NCBI GenBank assembly: GCA_036389315.1 | Contig: DASVQF010000046.1 | Coordinates: 9,648 to 73,647, forward strand | DNA length: 64,000 nt | From: DASQYE01 sp036389315 | Lineage (GTDB): Bacteria > Acidobacteriota > Blastocatellia > Pyrinomonadales > Pyrinomonadaceae | Direction: 5' to 3' | Part shown: positions 1 through 8,006 of the stretch, in pieces | Position numbering within the stretch: position 1 is the stretch's first letter | Layout of the letters: each line of letters opens with the position of its first letter | Position numbers and translations under genes: made by a program | The notes under the pieces: model-generated | What the model saw: only the letters and a program-made list of their open reading frames with translations | The model's database searches: none | What the model was told of the DNA's origin: nothing

Positions 1-263
1 ACGGCCAGTACATCCTCGTCCTCGAAAATAGTCGGGTCTGCGAAAGGCTCGGTGAAAGGCAGCGTCACGTAATATCTTGCCGGGCCGCGATTGAAGAGAT
101 GGCCCTCGCGCGCGACATGCGCTTCGAGGAGCGGCGTGAAAGCCTCGCGCCATTTCTCCAAAATCTTTTTTGGGAAATGGTCTCGAAGAATGCAGAACCC
201 ATCCTTGAGCGCCGCTTGAGTCAGTGCGGCTACCTCTGCTTCAGTATAGCGGCCTGCCGGCAT
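1..263 (-). CDS. PhyH (phytanoyl-CoA dioxygenase)-like protein, partial
   Basis: The leftward frame opens at an ATG at 263 and runs off the left edge, giving 87 residues without a stop. The visible N-terminus (MPAGRYTEAEVAALTQAAL, then a DGFCILRD segment and later RYYVTLPFTEPFADP) resembles the start of the phytanoyl-CoA dioxygenase family of Fe(II)/2-oxoglutarate oxygenases, in which a 'DGF..LR' segment opens the fold. The HxD...H iron ligands would lie outside the window and cannot be checked. It lies 57 bp after recQ on the same strand and may be the last gene of a malQ-recQ transcript. The family call is from resemblance only. Confidence 0.55.
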   Translation of the reverse strand, partial: MPAGRYTEAEVAALTQAALKDGFCILRDHFPKKILEKWREAFTPLLEAHVAREGHLFNRGPARYYVTLPFTEPFADPTIFEDEDVLA

Positions 264-320
264 GATTGATCGAACCTCCCGCCGGGCCTCATGATTGGCC
301 CATGCAATGAGTATAAAGAC

Positions 321-2009
321 TCAGGCTCGCTCGACAAACTCCTTTTTGAATATCCTCTTCTCTCCGTCCGGAAAGAGTATCACGAGCTTGTCGCCCTCTA
401 CCTCCGTCACGCGCCCCTGACCATACTTTCCGGTCTCGACCGTGTCACCCTCCTCGAACTGATACTCGTCGCTCCGGCTCCCGTTTTCAAGAGCGCCAGC
501 CTCTTCGTCGCGCGTTGCCGTCAGAGGTAAGCTGATGCCCAGGCGTTCTGCTAAAGGATGCTGGCAGTTGTCACAGACGCCGCACGATTCCTCCTCGAAG
601 GGCTCGTCAAAATATTCGTGCAAGAGCTTCCAGCGACAAGCGGCGCTCTGGCCGTAGAGCATCATGCGTTCCAGCTTCTCCCTGTCCTTCTCGCCCTTCT
701 CTTCAAATTGCTGCGAGAGCGACTGGATTTCATTGTGGCCGAGGTCTCGCTTTTGAAGCTTGAAACGCGCGTAACGAGCCTCGCGCACGACGCCCATCTC
801 CTTCAGCAGCGAGAGAATGACGCGCACCTTAGCCTGCGGCACGTCGGTCGCGCTCGCCTGCACCTCAGAGAGGTGCGCCGCAGACTCGTCTGCCTTCAAG
901 CTCTTCAGCGTTTCGTAAACCGAGATGATCTGCTCGCTACCGGGGTGGCGTCCGCCCATGAAGAAGAGTTGTGTGCGACGGTCGTCGAGTTGATAAAAGA
1001 GGACGCAGCGCGCAGGCTTTCCGTCGCGTCCGGCGCGGCCCGATTCCTGGTAATAGGCTTCGAGCGAGCCGGGCATCTGGTAATGTATGACTGCGCGTAT
1101 GTCGGGCTTGTCTATCCCTAAGCCGAAGGCGCTCGTGGCGATCATCGCCTTCACCTCGCCGCTCATGAAAAGCTCCTGGTTCTCTCTCCGCTCAAGTCTT
1201 CGGAGCTTGCCGTGATAGGGGCGCACGTTGAAGTCCGAGCCCTTGAAGAAATCGACCAGGGCCTCGACCGTCTTGACGGTCGCGCAATAGATGATGCCTG
1301 TGCCCGCAGTCTCTCGGAGCAGTCTTGAGAGGTGCTGTTTTTTCTCCAACTCGTTGGTCACGCGCAACACTTCGTAGTGCAGGTTCGGCCGGTAGATGCC
1401 CGTGTTGATGACGTGCATCTCTCGGAGGCCGAGCTGCTTTTGAATATCTGCGATCACTTCGGGCGTGGCCGTCGCCGTCAGCGCCAGCACGGGCGGCGAG
1501 CCCAGAGCCTTGATGGCCGAGCCGAGCGCCAGGTAGGAGGGGCGAAAGTCGTGGCCCCATTCCGAGATGCAATGGCTCTCGTCTATCACGACGAAATCAA
1601 TCTTGTTCCCCTTGAGCGAGTCCAGGAACTCCGGCGCAGTCAACCTCTCGGGCGTCGTGAAGATGAAGCCTTCCTCCTGGCTTTCAATCTGTAAGACGTT
1701 CTCGCGCTGCTCGCGCTCCGTGAGGGCGCTGTTGACCTGGGCCGCGCCGATGCCGGCCTCTTCGAGCTTGTCCACCTGATCTTTCATCAGCGAGATGAGC
1801 GGCGAGACGACTACTGTGACGCCCGGAAGATGCAGCGCCGGAAGCTGGTAGCAGAGCGACTTTCCGGCCCCCGTGGGCATGATCGCCAACGTGTTCTGTC
1901 CGCCGACAATGGAACGTATCACCTCTTCCTGCCCCGCGCGCAGCTTACGGATGCTGAAGTACTCGCGCATCGTCCGGCTCATCTTCTTCAGCTCTTGCGT
2001 CACTCCCAT
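321..2009 (-). CDS. recQ: RecQ-family ATP-dependent DNA helicase
   Basis: A 562-residue 3'-5' superfamily 2 helicase. Visible motifs are Walker A (MPTGAGKSLCYQLPAL, near residue 45), the DESH box (near 143), the TATAT motif III and the arginine-finger motif VI (SGRAGRDG, near 330). A RecQ zinc-binding region follows, with cysteines in AACRWKLLHEYF and CGVCDNC (about 455-485). No HRDC domain is present. The last ~45 residues (FEEGDTVETGKYGQGRVTEV...) look like the small beta-barrel found at the C-terminus of UvrD/PcrA-type helicases. It follows malQ by 23 bp on the same strand and is probably co-transcribed. The family assignment is secure; the cellular role, presumably replication-fork repair, is inferred. 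Confidence 0.93.
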   Translation of the reverse strand: MGVTQELKKMSRTMREYFSIRKLRAGQEEVIRSIVGGQNTLAIMPTGAGKSLCYQLPALHLPGVTVVVSPLISLMKDQVDKLEEAGIGAAQVNSALTEREQRENVLQIESQEEGFIFTTPERLTAPEFLDSLKGNKIDFVVIDESHCISEWGHDFRPSYLALGSAIKALGSPPVLALTATATPEVIADIQKQLGLREMHVINTGIYRPNLHYEVLRVTNELEKKQHLSRLLRETAGTGIIYCATVKTVEALVDFFKGSDFNVRPYHGKLRRLERRENQELFMSGEVKAMIATSAFGLGIDKPDIRAVIHYQMPGSLEAYYQESGRAGRDGKPARCVLFYQLDDRRTQLFFMGGRHPGSEQIISVYETLKSLKADESAAHLSEVQASATDVPQAKVRVILSLLKEMGVVREARYARFKLQKRDLGHNEIQSLSQQFEEKGEKDREKLERMMLYGQSAACRWKLLHEYFDEPFEEESCGVCDNCQHPLAERLGISLPLTATRDEEAGALENGSRSDEYQFEEGDTVETGKYGQGRVTEVEGDKLVILFPDGEKRIFKKEFVERA

Positions 2010-2032
2010 AAGATCGTTCCCTTCACTCTGCT

Positions 2033-3559
2033 TTATTGTTCAGGCAGCCGCGCATAAGTCTCCGTCATCTCCCTCAGCCGGTCACGCACCTCGTCCGTCA
2101 GAGCGGTGGCCTGAAAGCGCCAGGCCCAGTTCCCTTTGGCGCTCGCAGGCATGTTCATGCGCGCCTCAGACCCGAGGCCCAACACGTCCTGCAACTGCGC
2201 GATGGCCACGTCGGCCACGGACATCTGCGCCGCGCGGATAAAATCCCAGTGAATCTGCTCGCCGCCTGTGCCCAGATATTTCAGGCAGTTCAGGCGCTCG
2301 GCTCTTAAACCTTCGTCCGCGTCCGCGCCCGAGCGCGCCTTGAACCAGCCCGTCACAGTGTCGTTGTCATGCGTGCCCGTGTAGACGATTGTGTGGCGCT
2401 CGTACTCGTGCGGCAAGTGCGTGTCGTGCGGGTCGCCGCCGAAGGCGAACTGCAAGACACGCATTCCGGGAAAGCCGAATTCGTCGCGCAGCGCGTGCAC
2501 GTCCGGCGTGATCGTGCCGAGGTCTTCGGCGATGATCGGCAGCCTTTCGCCCAGAGCGGACTTCAAAGCGTTGAAGAGGTCGCGCCCGGGCGAGTCAACC
2601 CAGCGCCCGCGCTCGGCCGTTTCGTGCTCCGCCGGGACTTCCCAAGCGGCAGCAAATCCCCTGAAGTGATCCACCCGCACGATGTCAACCAGCTTCAGTG
2701 TCTCGCGCACACGCGCGACCCACCAACTGAAGCCGTCGGCGCGCATCGCCTCCCAATTGTAGAGCGGGTTGCCCCAGAGTTGGCCCGTCCGGCTGAAGGC
2801 GTCGGGCGGGACGCCGGCGACAACCTGCGGGCTTCCGTCTTCTTTGAGCTTGAAGAGGTCTGGCCTGGCCCACACGTCCGAAGAGTTGTGCGCGACGAAG
2901 ATGGGCATGTCGCCGATCACGCGCACGCCGCGCTCGGCGCAATGTTTCTTCAGCCTCAGCCATTGAAGGAAGAAGAGGAATTGAAAGAACCTGTGAGCCT
3001 CTATGCGTTCGCGAAAGGCCGCGCGCGCGTCGTTGAGAGCAGCGGGGAAGCGCCTGGCTAAACCCTCTTGCCAGGTGTGCCAGGCCGCGCCCTTGTGCTC
3101 GTCCTTGAGGGCTGCGAAGAGCGCGTAGTCTTCAAGCCAAACGGAGGCGAAGTCCAGGAAGCCTTCATAATCTTTGCGCAGCCCCTCGCCCCGCGCGCCC
3201 TTGAAGCTCTGAAAAGCCTTTTCGAGCAGGCCGCGTTTGAACTCTATGACCCGGCCGTAACCTACGCGCATGGGCGGAAAGTCCGGCACGGCCGAGATGT
3301 CTGCCTCGTCCAGCAAGCCATCACGGACAAGCTCGCCGGGGCTGATGAGATTGGTGTTCCCGGCGAAGGCTGAGAAGGAGGAGTAAGGCGAATCGCCGTA
3401 GCCTGTGGGCCCAAGCGGCATGATCTGCCAGAAGGTCTGGCCCGCCTCCGCAAGAAAATCCGCGAACCTGAAAGCCTCCGCCCCCAGGTCTCCGATGCCG
3501 AATCGTCCGGGCAAAGACGTAGGGTGAAGAAGTATTCCGCTCGATCTTTTAAAGCGCAT
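2033..3559 (-). CDS. malQ: 4-alpha-glucanotransferase (amylomaltase, GH77)
   Basis: 508 residues, the usual length for bacterial MalQ. The enzyme transfers alpha-1,4-glucan segments between maltodextrins in the cytoplasm. GH77 hallmarks are the N-terminal ILLHPTSLPGRFGIGDLG, the catalytic nucleophile region IVRVDHFRGF (near residue 298), the IAEDLG segment carrying the acid/base region (about 345) and YTGTHDNDT near 395. No signal peptide is present. It is the first gene of a leftward malQ-recQ pair with 23 bp between them. A palindromic site at 3674-3695 and a short hairpin (CCTCATCC 3568-3575 with GGATGAGG 3594-3601) lie upstream. Confidence 0.95.
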   Translation of the reverse strand: MRFKRSSGILLHPTSLPGRFGIGDLGAEAFRFADFLAEAGQTFWQIMPLGPTGYGDSPYSSFSAFAGNTNLISPGELVRDGLLDEADISAVPDFPPMRVGYGRVIEFKRGLLEKAFQSFKGARGEGLRKDYEGFLDFASVWLEDYALFAALKDEHKGAAWHTWQEGLARRFPAALNDARAAFRERIEAHRFFQFLFFLQWLRLKKHCAERGVRVIGDMPIFVAHNSSDVWARPDLFKLKEDGSPQVVAGVPPDAFSRTGQLWGNPLYNWEAMRADGFSWWVARVRETLKLVDIVRVDHFRGFAAAWEVPAEHETAERGRWVDSPGRDLFNALKSALGERLPIIAEDLGTITPDVHALRDEFGFPGMRVLQFAFGGDPHDTHLPHEYERHTIVYTGTHDNDTVTGWFKARSGADADEGLRAERLNCLKYLGTGGEQIHWDFIRAAQMSVADVAIAQLQDVLGLGSEARMNMPASAKGNWAWRFQATALTDEVRDRLREMTETYARLPEQ

Positions 3560-3673
3560 TCCGAAAACCTCATCCCGCGATCAAAAAAGATGAGGATGAG
3601 GCCCCAGGATAAAGAGGCTTCATCCTCACCATAGTTAAAACCGGACGCACGCGCGCGCCGCTCTGTTAAGCTT

Positions 3674-3695
3674 TGTGACGAATATAGGCGTCACA
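3674..3695. promoter_or_regulatory. Palindromic candidate operator upstream of malQ
   Basis: A perfect inverted repeat, TGTGACG-N8-CGTCACA, sits in the 176-bp gap between the cysteine synthase-like gene and malQ. The leftward strand has a TATATT hexamer inside the spacer that could serve as -10, but no good -35 is seen. The half-site recalls Crp/Fnr TGTGA sequences, yet the spacing between TGTGA and TCACA is 12, not the canonical 6. The regulator is unknown. Confidence 0.4.
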
Positions 3696-3735
3696 CCTCG
3701 GGAGCGTCTGTACGATGCCGGTCATAAACGCTCTC

Positions 3736-4659
3736 TCACCTGCTCCTGTAGACATCCGTGTTCAGGTACTTCAGGCCGGAGTCGGCCATCAGCGTGACCA
3801 CCTTCGCCTCCGGGCCGAGCCGCTCGCCTACCTGAATCGCTGCGAGGACGTTTGCTCCCGAAGAGGTTCCCGCAAACAAGCCCTCTTCGCGCGCCAGTCG
3901 CCTGGTCATCTCCTTCGCGTCCTCTGTCTTGATGGCAATGATGTCGTCTACGAGACTCGGCTCCCAGAGCGGAGGAGTGTAGCCTATGCCGACGCCTTCG
4001 ATCTTGTGCGGGCCGGGCTGCCCGCCTAGCAACACTGCGGATTCGCCTGGCTCGACCACGACTACTTTGACGCCCGGCTTGTGTCGCTTCAGCACCGTTG
4101 CGACCCCGCGCGAAGATGCAGCCGTGCCGACCGAGTGCACGAAGGCGTCAACTTGGCCCTCAGTCTGGCTCCATATCTCCTCGCCCAGAGCGTAGTAGCC
4201 CGAGATGCTGTCATGGTTGTTGAGCTGGTCTGTCCAGTAAGTGTTCGGCTCCCGGCTCAAGCTGCGGGCGGCCTCGATCATGTCCAGAATCAGCTTCTTT
4301 GTCGTGAGCCCCCCTTCGCTCGGCACTAAGGTCAGCTCAGCACCGAGCGCACGCATCTGGTCTAGCTTCTCCGGGCTGAAGGCGTCGGAGCTGACGATAT
4401 GTATCGCGTAGCCTTTGGCGGCGCAGACCAAAGCGAGTGATGCTCCCGTGCTTCCGCCCGTATACTCTATGACCGTGTCGCCTGGCTTCAGTCGCCCGTC
4501 CCGTTCGGCCCGCGAGATCACAGCCTGGGCCATCCTGTCCTTCATGCTTCCGGTAGGGTTCTCCCACTCAAGCTTGACGAAGATGCTGGCGCAAGTGGAC
4601 GGCACGACCTTGCGCAGACGAACCATCGAAGTGTTTCCGATAGCCTGGAGAATGTTCAT
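3736..4659 (-). CDS. PLP-dependent cysteine synthase family protein
   Basis: 307 residues, the size of O-acetylserine sulfhydrylases (CysK/CysM), which make cysteine from an activated serine and sulfide. The N-terminal IGNTSMVRL, the PLP-lysine segment NPTGSMKDRMA (Lys near residue 40), the phosphate-binding TGGSTGAS loop (near 67-74), the GTSSGAN loop (near 265) and the C-terminal ADSGLKYL match the family. It stands alone between the ADOP permease and malQ, all leftward. Whether it is a true CysK or a related enzyme acting on another acceptor cannot be settled from motifs. Confidence 0.88.
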   Translation of the reverse strand: MNILQAIGNTSMVRLRKVVPSTCASIFVKLEWENPTGSMKDRMAQAVISRAERDGRLKPGDTVIEYTGGSTGASLALVCAAKGYAIHIVSSDAFSPEKLDQMRALGAELTLVPSEGGLTTKKLILDMIEAARSLSREPNTYWTDQLNNHDSISGYYALGEEIWSQTEGQVDAFVHSVGTAASSRGVATVLKRHKPGVKVVVVEPGESAVLLGGQPGPHKIEGVGIGYTPPLWEPSLVDDIIAIKTEDAKEMTRRLAREEGLFAGTSSGANVLAAIQVGERLGPEAKVVTLMADSGLKYLNTDVYRSR

Positions 4660-4747
4660 AGGCAGGAATCAGCCCTCCCCTGACAGGTGGGGCTAATGTA
4701 AATCGCGGGAGGATTGACGGCAAGCCGCTCCGAGCAGCTCCCCTTCC

Positions 4748-7411
4748 TTATTCGTAACGCAGCGCGACCATCGGATCGACCTTCATGGCCCTTCGCGCCG
4801 GAATGTAGCAGGCCAGCAGCGAGACCATCGTGAGCAACACGACGATGCTCGCAAAGGTCTCCGCGTCCGTCGCGCCCACCCCGAAGAGCAGGCTGGACAT
4901 GACGCGCGTCAGGGCGAAGGCCCCCGCAAGGCCGATGCTGATGCCTATCAGCGTCAGGACTAACCCCTGCCTGAGGATTAGCATCAGCACGCGCCGGGGC
5001 TGTGCGCCGAGCGCGAGCCGGATGCCTATCTCATGCGTCCTGAGCGTCACGGAGTAGTTCATCACGCCGAAGATGCCGACCGCAGCAAGCAGCGTCGCGA
5101 GGGCTGCGAAGAGAGTGAGCAGGAGCGTGTTGAAGCGCGCGCGGGCCAGGGTGTCGGCCATCACCTGATTCATCGTCCGCACGTCCGAGATGGGCTGGTC
5201 TGGGTCTATAGAGCGAATCTCTCGCTGCACGGCGGGCGCTAAGGCCGCAGCATCGTTGTCCGTCCGCACGACCAGCGTCATGAACTCGTAGACCAGCTCC
5301 GCGTGCGGGAAGTAAACAGTCGGCTCGGCTTTATTCACCAGGCTGTCGTAACGGACATCGCCGACGACGCCTATGATCTCCGTCGGCACGGGCTTCTCAG
5401 CCATCTCGACAGTGATGCGTTTGCCAATCGGGTCTTCGCCCGGAAAATACCTGCGCGCCAGCGACTCGCTGATGATTATGACGTGACGCTGTTCGCTCAC
5501 CTCCGACTCTGTGAAGTTGCGCCCGCGAAGGACGGGAATGCCCATCGTGCTGAAATAGCCTTCATCGCTCACGCGCACATTCGTGCCCGGCTCCTCGCCC
5601 GGCGCAGGGCGGGGCCGCCCCTCGATAGTGAATCCGGTCGCCGAGCCCAAGCCTCCATACAACGGCAGGAAGTTGACCATCCCGACCGAGCGCACGCCCG
5701 GCAGCGCCCGTATGCGTTCCAAAGCCTGACGGAAGAAGGCCACCTGCTGCTTCTCTTCCTTGTACTTGCCCGTCGGCAAGGGGACGACCATCGTCAGCAG
5801 GTTATCCTTGTTGAAGCCAGTGTCTATGCTTTGCAAGCGGCCGAAGCTCTTCACCAGCAATCCTGCGCTGACCAGCAACATGAGCGCCAGAGCGACTTCT
5901 GCGATCACGAACAGGCTCCGCAGGCGATTGCTGCGCGAGCCCTGCCCGCCCGAACCCTTGCCGCCTTCCTTGAGCGCGTCGCTAAGGTTCAGCCGCGTCG
6001 CTTCCAGCGCCGGAGCGATGCCGAAGATAATCCCCGTCAGCAGCGATACAAAGAGCGTCCACCCGAGCACAGGCAGGTTAATCCCGACCCGCTGTAGATT
6101 GATGAGGTCGCGCGGGCTGATCGCCACCAGCGCACTGCTCCCCCACCAGGCCACGACCAGCCCCAGCAGGCTGCCCAGCAGGGCCAACAGCATACTCTCC
6201 GTCAACAGTTGACGAACTATTCGCCACCGGCCAGCGCCGAGCGCAGCCCTCAGCGCAATCTCCTTCTCGCGGGCAGCGGCGCGCGAAAGCAACAGGTTGG
6301 CGACGTTGGCGCACGCGATCAAAAGTACCAGGCCGACGGCTCCCAGCAGCACCAGCAGCGCCGTCCGGACGTTGCCGACAAACTGATCTCGCAACGGAAT
6401 GACCTCTACGCCATATCCCTTATTGTATCTTGGCGCATCCCTTTCAAGCCTGGCCTCAATGGTCTTCAGCTCAGCCGTCGCCTGCTCCAACGAAACACCG
6501 GGCTTCAAGCGCGCCACCACGGAGAGGAAACGCCCAAGCGTGCGCGGCCCCTCAGTCGGCATCTCCAACCGAGTCCAGATTTCCGCCGGCTTGGTCGTCC
6601 CAGATCGCTGTCTGATGTACCACTGAAAACCGCTCGGCATGACGCCTACGACCGTCGCCGGTATGCCGTGGAGCATGATCGACTTGCCGATCACTTGCGG
6701 GTCGCCGCCAAAACGGCGCTGCCATATTCCGTAGCCCAAAACTACGACTGACGGAGCACCAGCGCGGGCGTCCTCCTCCGTTATAGCCCGCCCGAGAATC
6801 GGCTTGACGCCGAGGACGTGGAACAGCTCCGGCGTCGCGAACTGAACAGTGACCTCTTCAGGCTCGCCGACTCCGGTCAGGTTCAAACGCTGGTCGGAAA
6901 AGGCCGCCATGCTCTCGAAGCTCCGGCTCTGCTCACGCCAGCTTCGGAAGTTGCTGCGCGAAGTCGTATTCTGATGCCGCCCCTCCGGGCTCACCTCCCA
7001 CACCATGACCAGCCGCTCGGCGTCAGCAAAGGGCAGCGAGCGCAGGAGCAGTTCGTTGACGACCGAGAAGATGGCCGTGTTCGCCCCTATTCCCAGCGCC
7101 AGAGTGAAGATGGAGATGGCCGTAAAGAGCGGGCTCTTCCTCAAAGTGCGCGCCGCGTACCGCAGGTCGTGAAAAATAGTTTCGACCACCGGCAAGCCGT
7201 GACGTTGACGATACCTTTCTTTCACCTGCTCAACCCCTCCAAACTTTCTGAGGGCCGCGTAACGCGCCTCCTCCGGGCTCATTCCCTGCCGCTCATGCTC
7301 CTCGGCCTGCATGTCCAGATGGGCGCGAATCTCCTCTTCCAACTCCCGCTCAAGCCTCCGCTTCATGACCATTCCGCGCAGGCGGTGAATAAAGACTCGG
7401 AGCCTGCTCAT
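4748..7411 (-). CDS. ADOP-type MacB/FtsX ABC transporter permease
   Basis: An 887-residue permease with the fused layout common in Acidobacteriota: an N-terminal cytoplasmic 'permease prefix' helix pair (RLERELEEEIRAHLDMQAEE...), a first MacB periplasmic core between TM segments (TALSIFTLALGIGANTAIF-like motif near 95), an FtsX permease block (VLLIACANVANLLLSRAAAREKEIALR), then a second core and FtsX block ending YIPARRAMKVDPMVALRYE. The start chosen is the ATG at 7411 (MSRLRVFIHRL), which overlaps the PadR stop as ATGA; an upstream in-frame start would lie inside padR. No ATPase gene is adjacent. Substrate unknown. Confidence 0.9.
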   Translation of the reverse strand: MSRLRVFIHRLRGMVMKRRLERELEEEIRAHLDMQAEEHERQGMSPEEARYAALRKFGGVEQVKERYRQRHGLPVVETIFHDLRYAARTLRKSPLFTAISIFTLALGIGANTAIFSVVNELLLRSLPFADAERLVMVWEVSPEGRHQNTTSRSNFRSWREQSRSFESMAAFSDQRLNLTGVGEPEEVTVQFATPELFHVLGVKPILGRAITEEDARAGAPSVVVLGYGIWQRRFGGDPQVIGKSIMLHGIPATVVGVMPSGFQWYIRQRSGTTKPAEIWTRLEMPTEGPRTLGRFLSVVARLKPGVSLEQATAELKTIEARLERDAPRYNKGYGVEVIPLRDQFVGNVRTALLVLLGAVGLVLLIACANVANLLLSRAAAREKEIALRAALGAGRWRIVRQLLTESMLLALLGSLLGLVVAWWGSSALVAISPRDLINLQRVGINLPVLGWTLFVSLLTGIIFGIAPALEATRLNLSDALKEGGKGSGGQGSRSNRLRSLFVIAEVALALMLLVSAGLLVKSFGRLQSIDTGFNKDNLLTMVVPLPTGKYKEEKQQVAFFRQALERIRALPGVRSVGMVNFLPLYGGLGSATGFTIEGRPRPAPGEEPGTNVRVSDEGYFSTMGIPVLRGRNFTESEVSEQRHVIIISESLARRYFPGEDPIGKRITVEMAEKPVPTEIIGVVGDVRYDSLVNKAEPTVYFPHAELVYEFMTLVVRTDNDAAALAPAVQREIRSIDPDQPISDVRTMNQVMADTLARARFNTLLLTLFAALATLLAAVGIFGVMNYSVTLRTHEIGIRLALGAQPRRVLMLILRQGLVLTLIGISIGLAGAFALTRVMSSLLFGVGATDAETFASIVVLLTMVSLLACYIPARRAMKVDPMVALRYE

Positions 7412-7755
7412 ACGCCGCCCTCCGGATGTTCCAGAAACCTGAGCATGATGGCGGCCGCCTGCCGCCAACCATCTATCTCGGCCGCAAGCTGCTTACGACC
7501 CGCGCGCGTAATCGAATAAAACTTGGCGCGACGATTGTTCTCCGACACGCCCCACTCGGAAGAAATCCACCCCATCTGCTCCAGGTTCAGCAGTGCCGGA
7601 TAGATCGTCCCTTGATTGAGCTGGAGAAGGTCGCCGCTCGTCTGCTCAATCCGCCGCGCAATGCCATAGCCATGCAGCGGGCCCAAAGTGTCCAGAGTTT
7701 TCAGAACCATAAGGTTCAGCGTGCCCGGCCAGACTTCATTCTTGTCCTGTTCCAT
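7408..7755 (-). CDS. PadR-family transcriptional regulator
   Basis: 115 residues with the PadR winged helix: WPGTLNLMVLKTLDTLGPLHGYGIARRIEQTS followed by LNQGTIYPALLNLEQMGWISSEW, the family recognition helix and wing. A basic C-terminal helix follows (AGRKQLAAEIDGWRQAAAIM). The stop codon overlaps the permease start by ATGA, so the two genes are translationally coupled; PadR repressors commonly sit directly upstream of ADOP permeases. It has an SD sequence AGGAGGG 4-5 nt before the ATG and a promoter bracketed by direct repeats (7762-7812), which suggests autoregulation. Confidence 0.93.
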   Translation of the reverse strand: MEQDKNEVWPGTLNLMVLKTLDTLGPLHGYGIARRIEQTSGDLLQLNQGTIYPALLNLEQMGWISSEWGVSENNRRAKFYSITRAGRKQLAAEIDGWRQAAAIMLRFLEHPEGGV

Positions 7756-7761
7756 ACTCCC

Positions 7762-7812
7762 TCCTGTGGCTAATCAACAGAAGTCTACTCCCCTTCCTGT
7801 GGCTAGTCAACA
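7762..7812 (-). promoter_or_regulatory. padR-permease promoter with two direct-repeat operator candidates
   Basis: On the leftward strand TTGACT (7804-7809) and TAGACT (7781-7786 region) are 17 nt apart, a good sigma-70 promoter. An 18-bp sequence, read leftward TGTTGAYTAGCCACAGGA, occurs twice (7795-7812 and 7762-7779) with one difference. Repeat starts are 33 bp apart, about three helical turns. The first copy overlaps the -35 box; the second covers the predicted transcription start and ends in the Shine-Dalgarno sequence. Binding by PadR is inferred. Confidence 0.6.
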
Positions 7813-7868
7813 TAAAGCATAAAAGTGATACCTGTTAAGAGAATTTTCATTTTCACCTTTGTCTCGCT

Positions 7869-7921
7869 TTGACAGGGGCCGCCGGCAGCCTCTAAACTGA
7901 GGGCCGTTCGGGAGCGCCCTC
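7869..7921 (+). promoter_or_regulatory. Promoter and leader hairpin of the metallopeptidase gene
   Basis: TTGACA (7869-7874), an 18-nt spacer and TAAACT (7893-7898) form a rightward sigma-70-type promoter. At the predicted start a hairpin follows at once: GAGGGC (7899-7904) pairs with GCCCTC (7916-7921). It could protect the 5' end of the mRNA. About 85 nt of untranslated leader remain before the ATG at 8007. Confidence 0.5.
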
Positions 7922-8006
7922 ATTCAAATCACAGCTTGTGAGCTTCCCGGCCCAAAGACCGCGCCCGGCTTTCCCGTAATCCAAAACCTTTTGCCCCGAG
8001 ACATCA

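Noticed and set aside
2369..3061. Long rightward frames opposite malQ, and similar frames opposite the TonB receptor and the large oxidase
   Set aside because: They mirror the codon pattern of strong genes on the other strand and show no ribosome site or motif.
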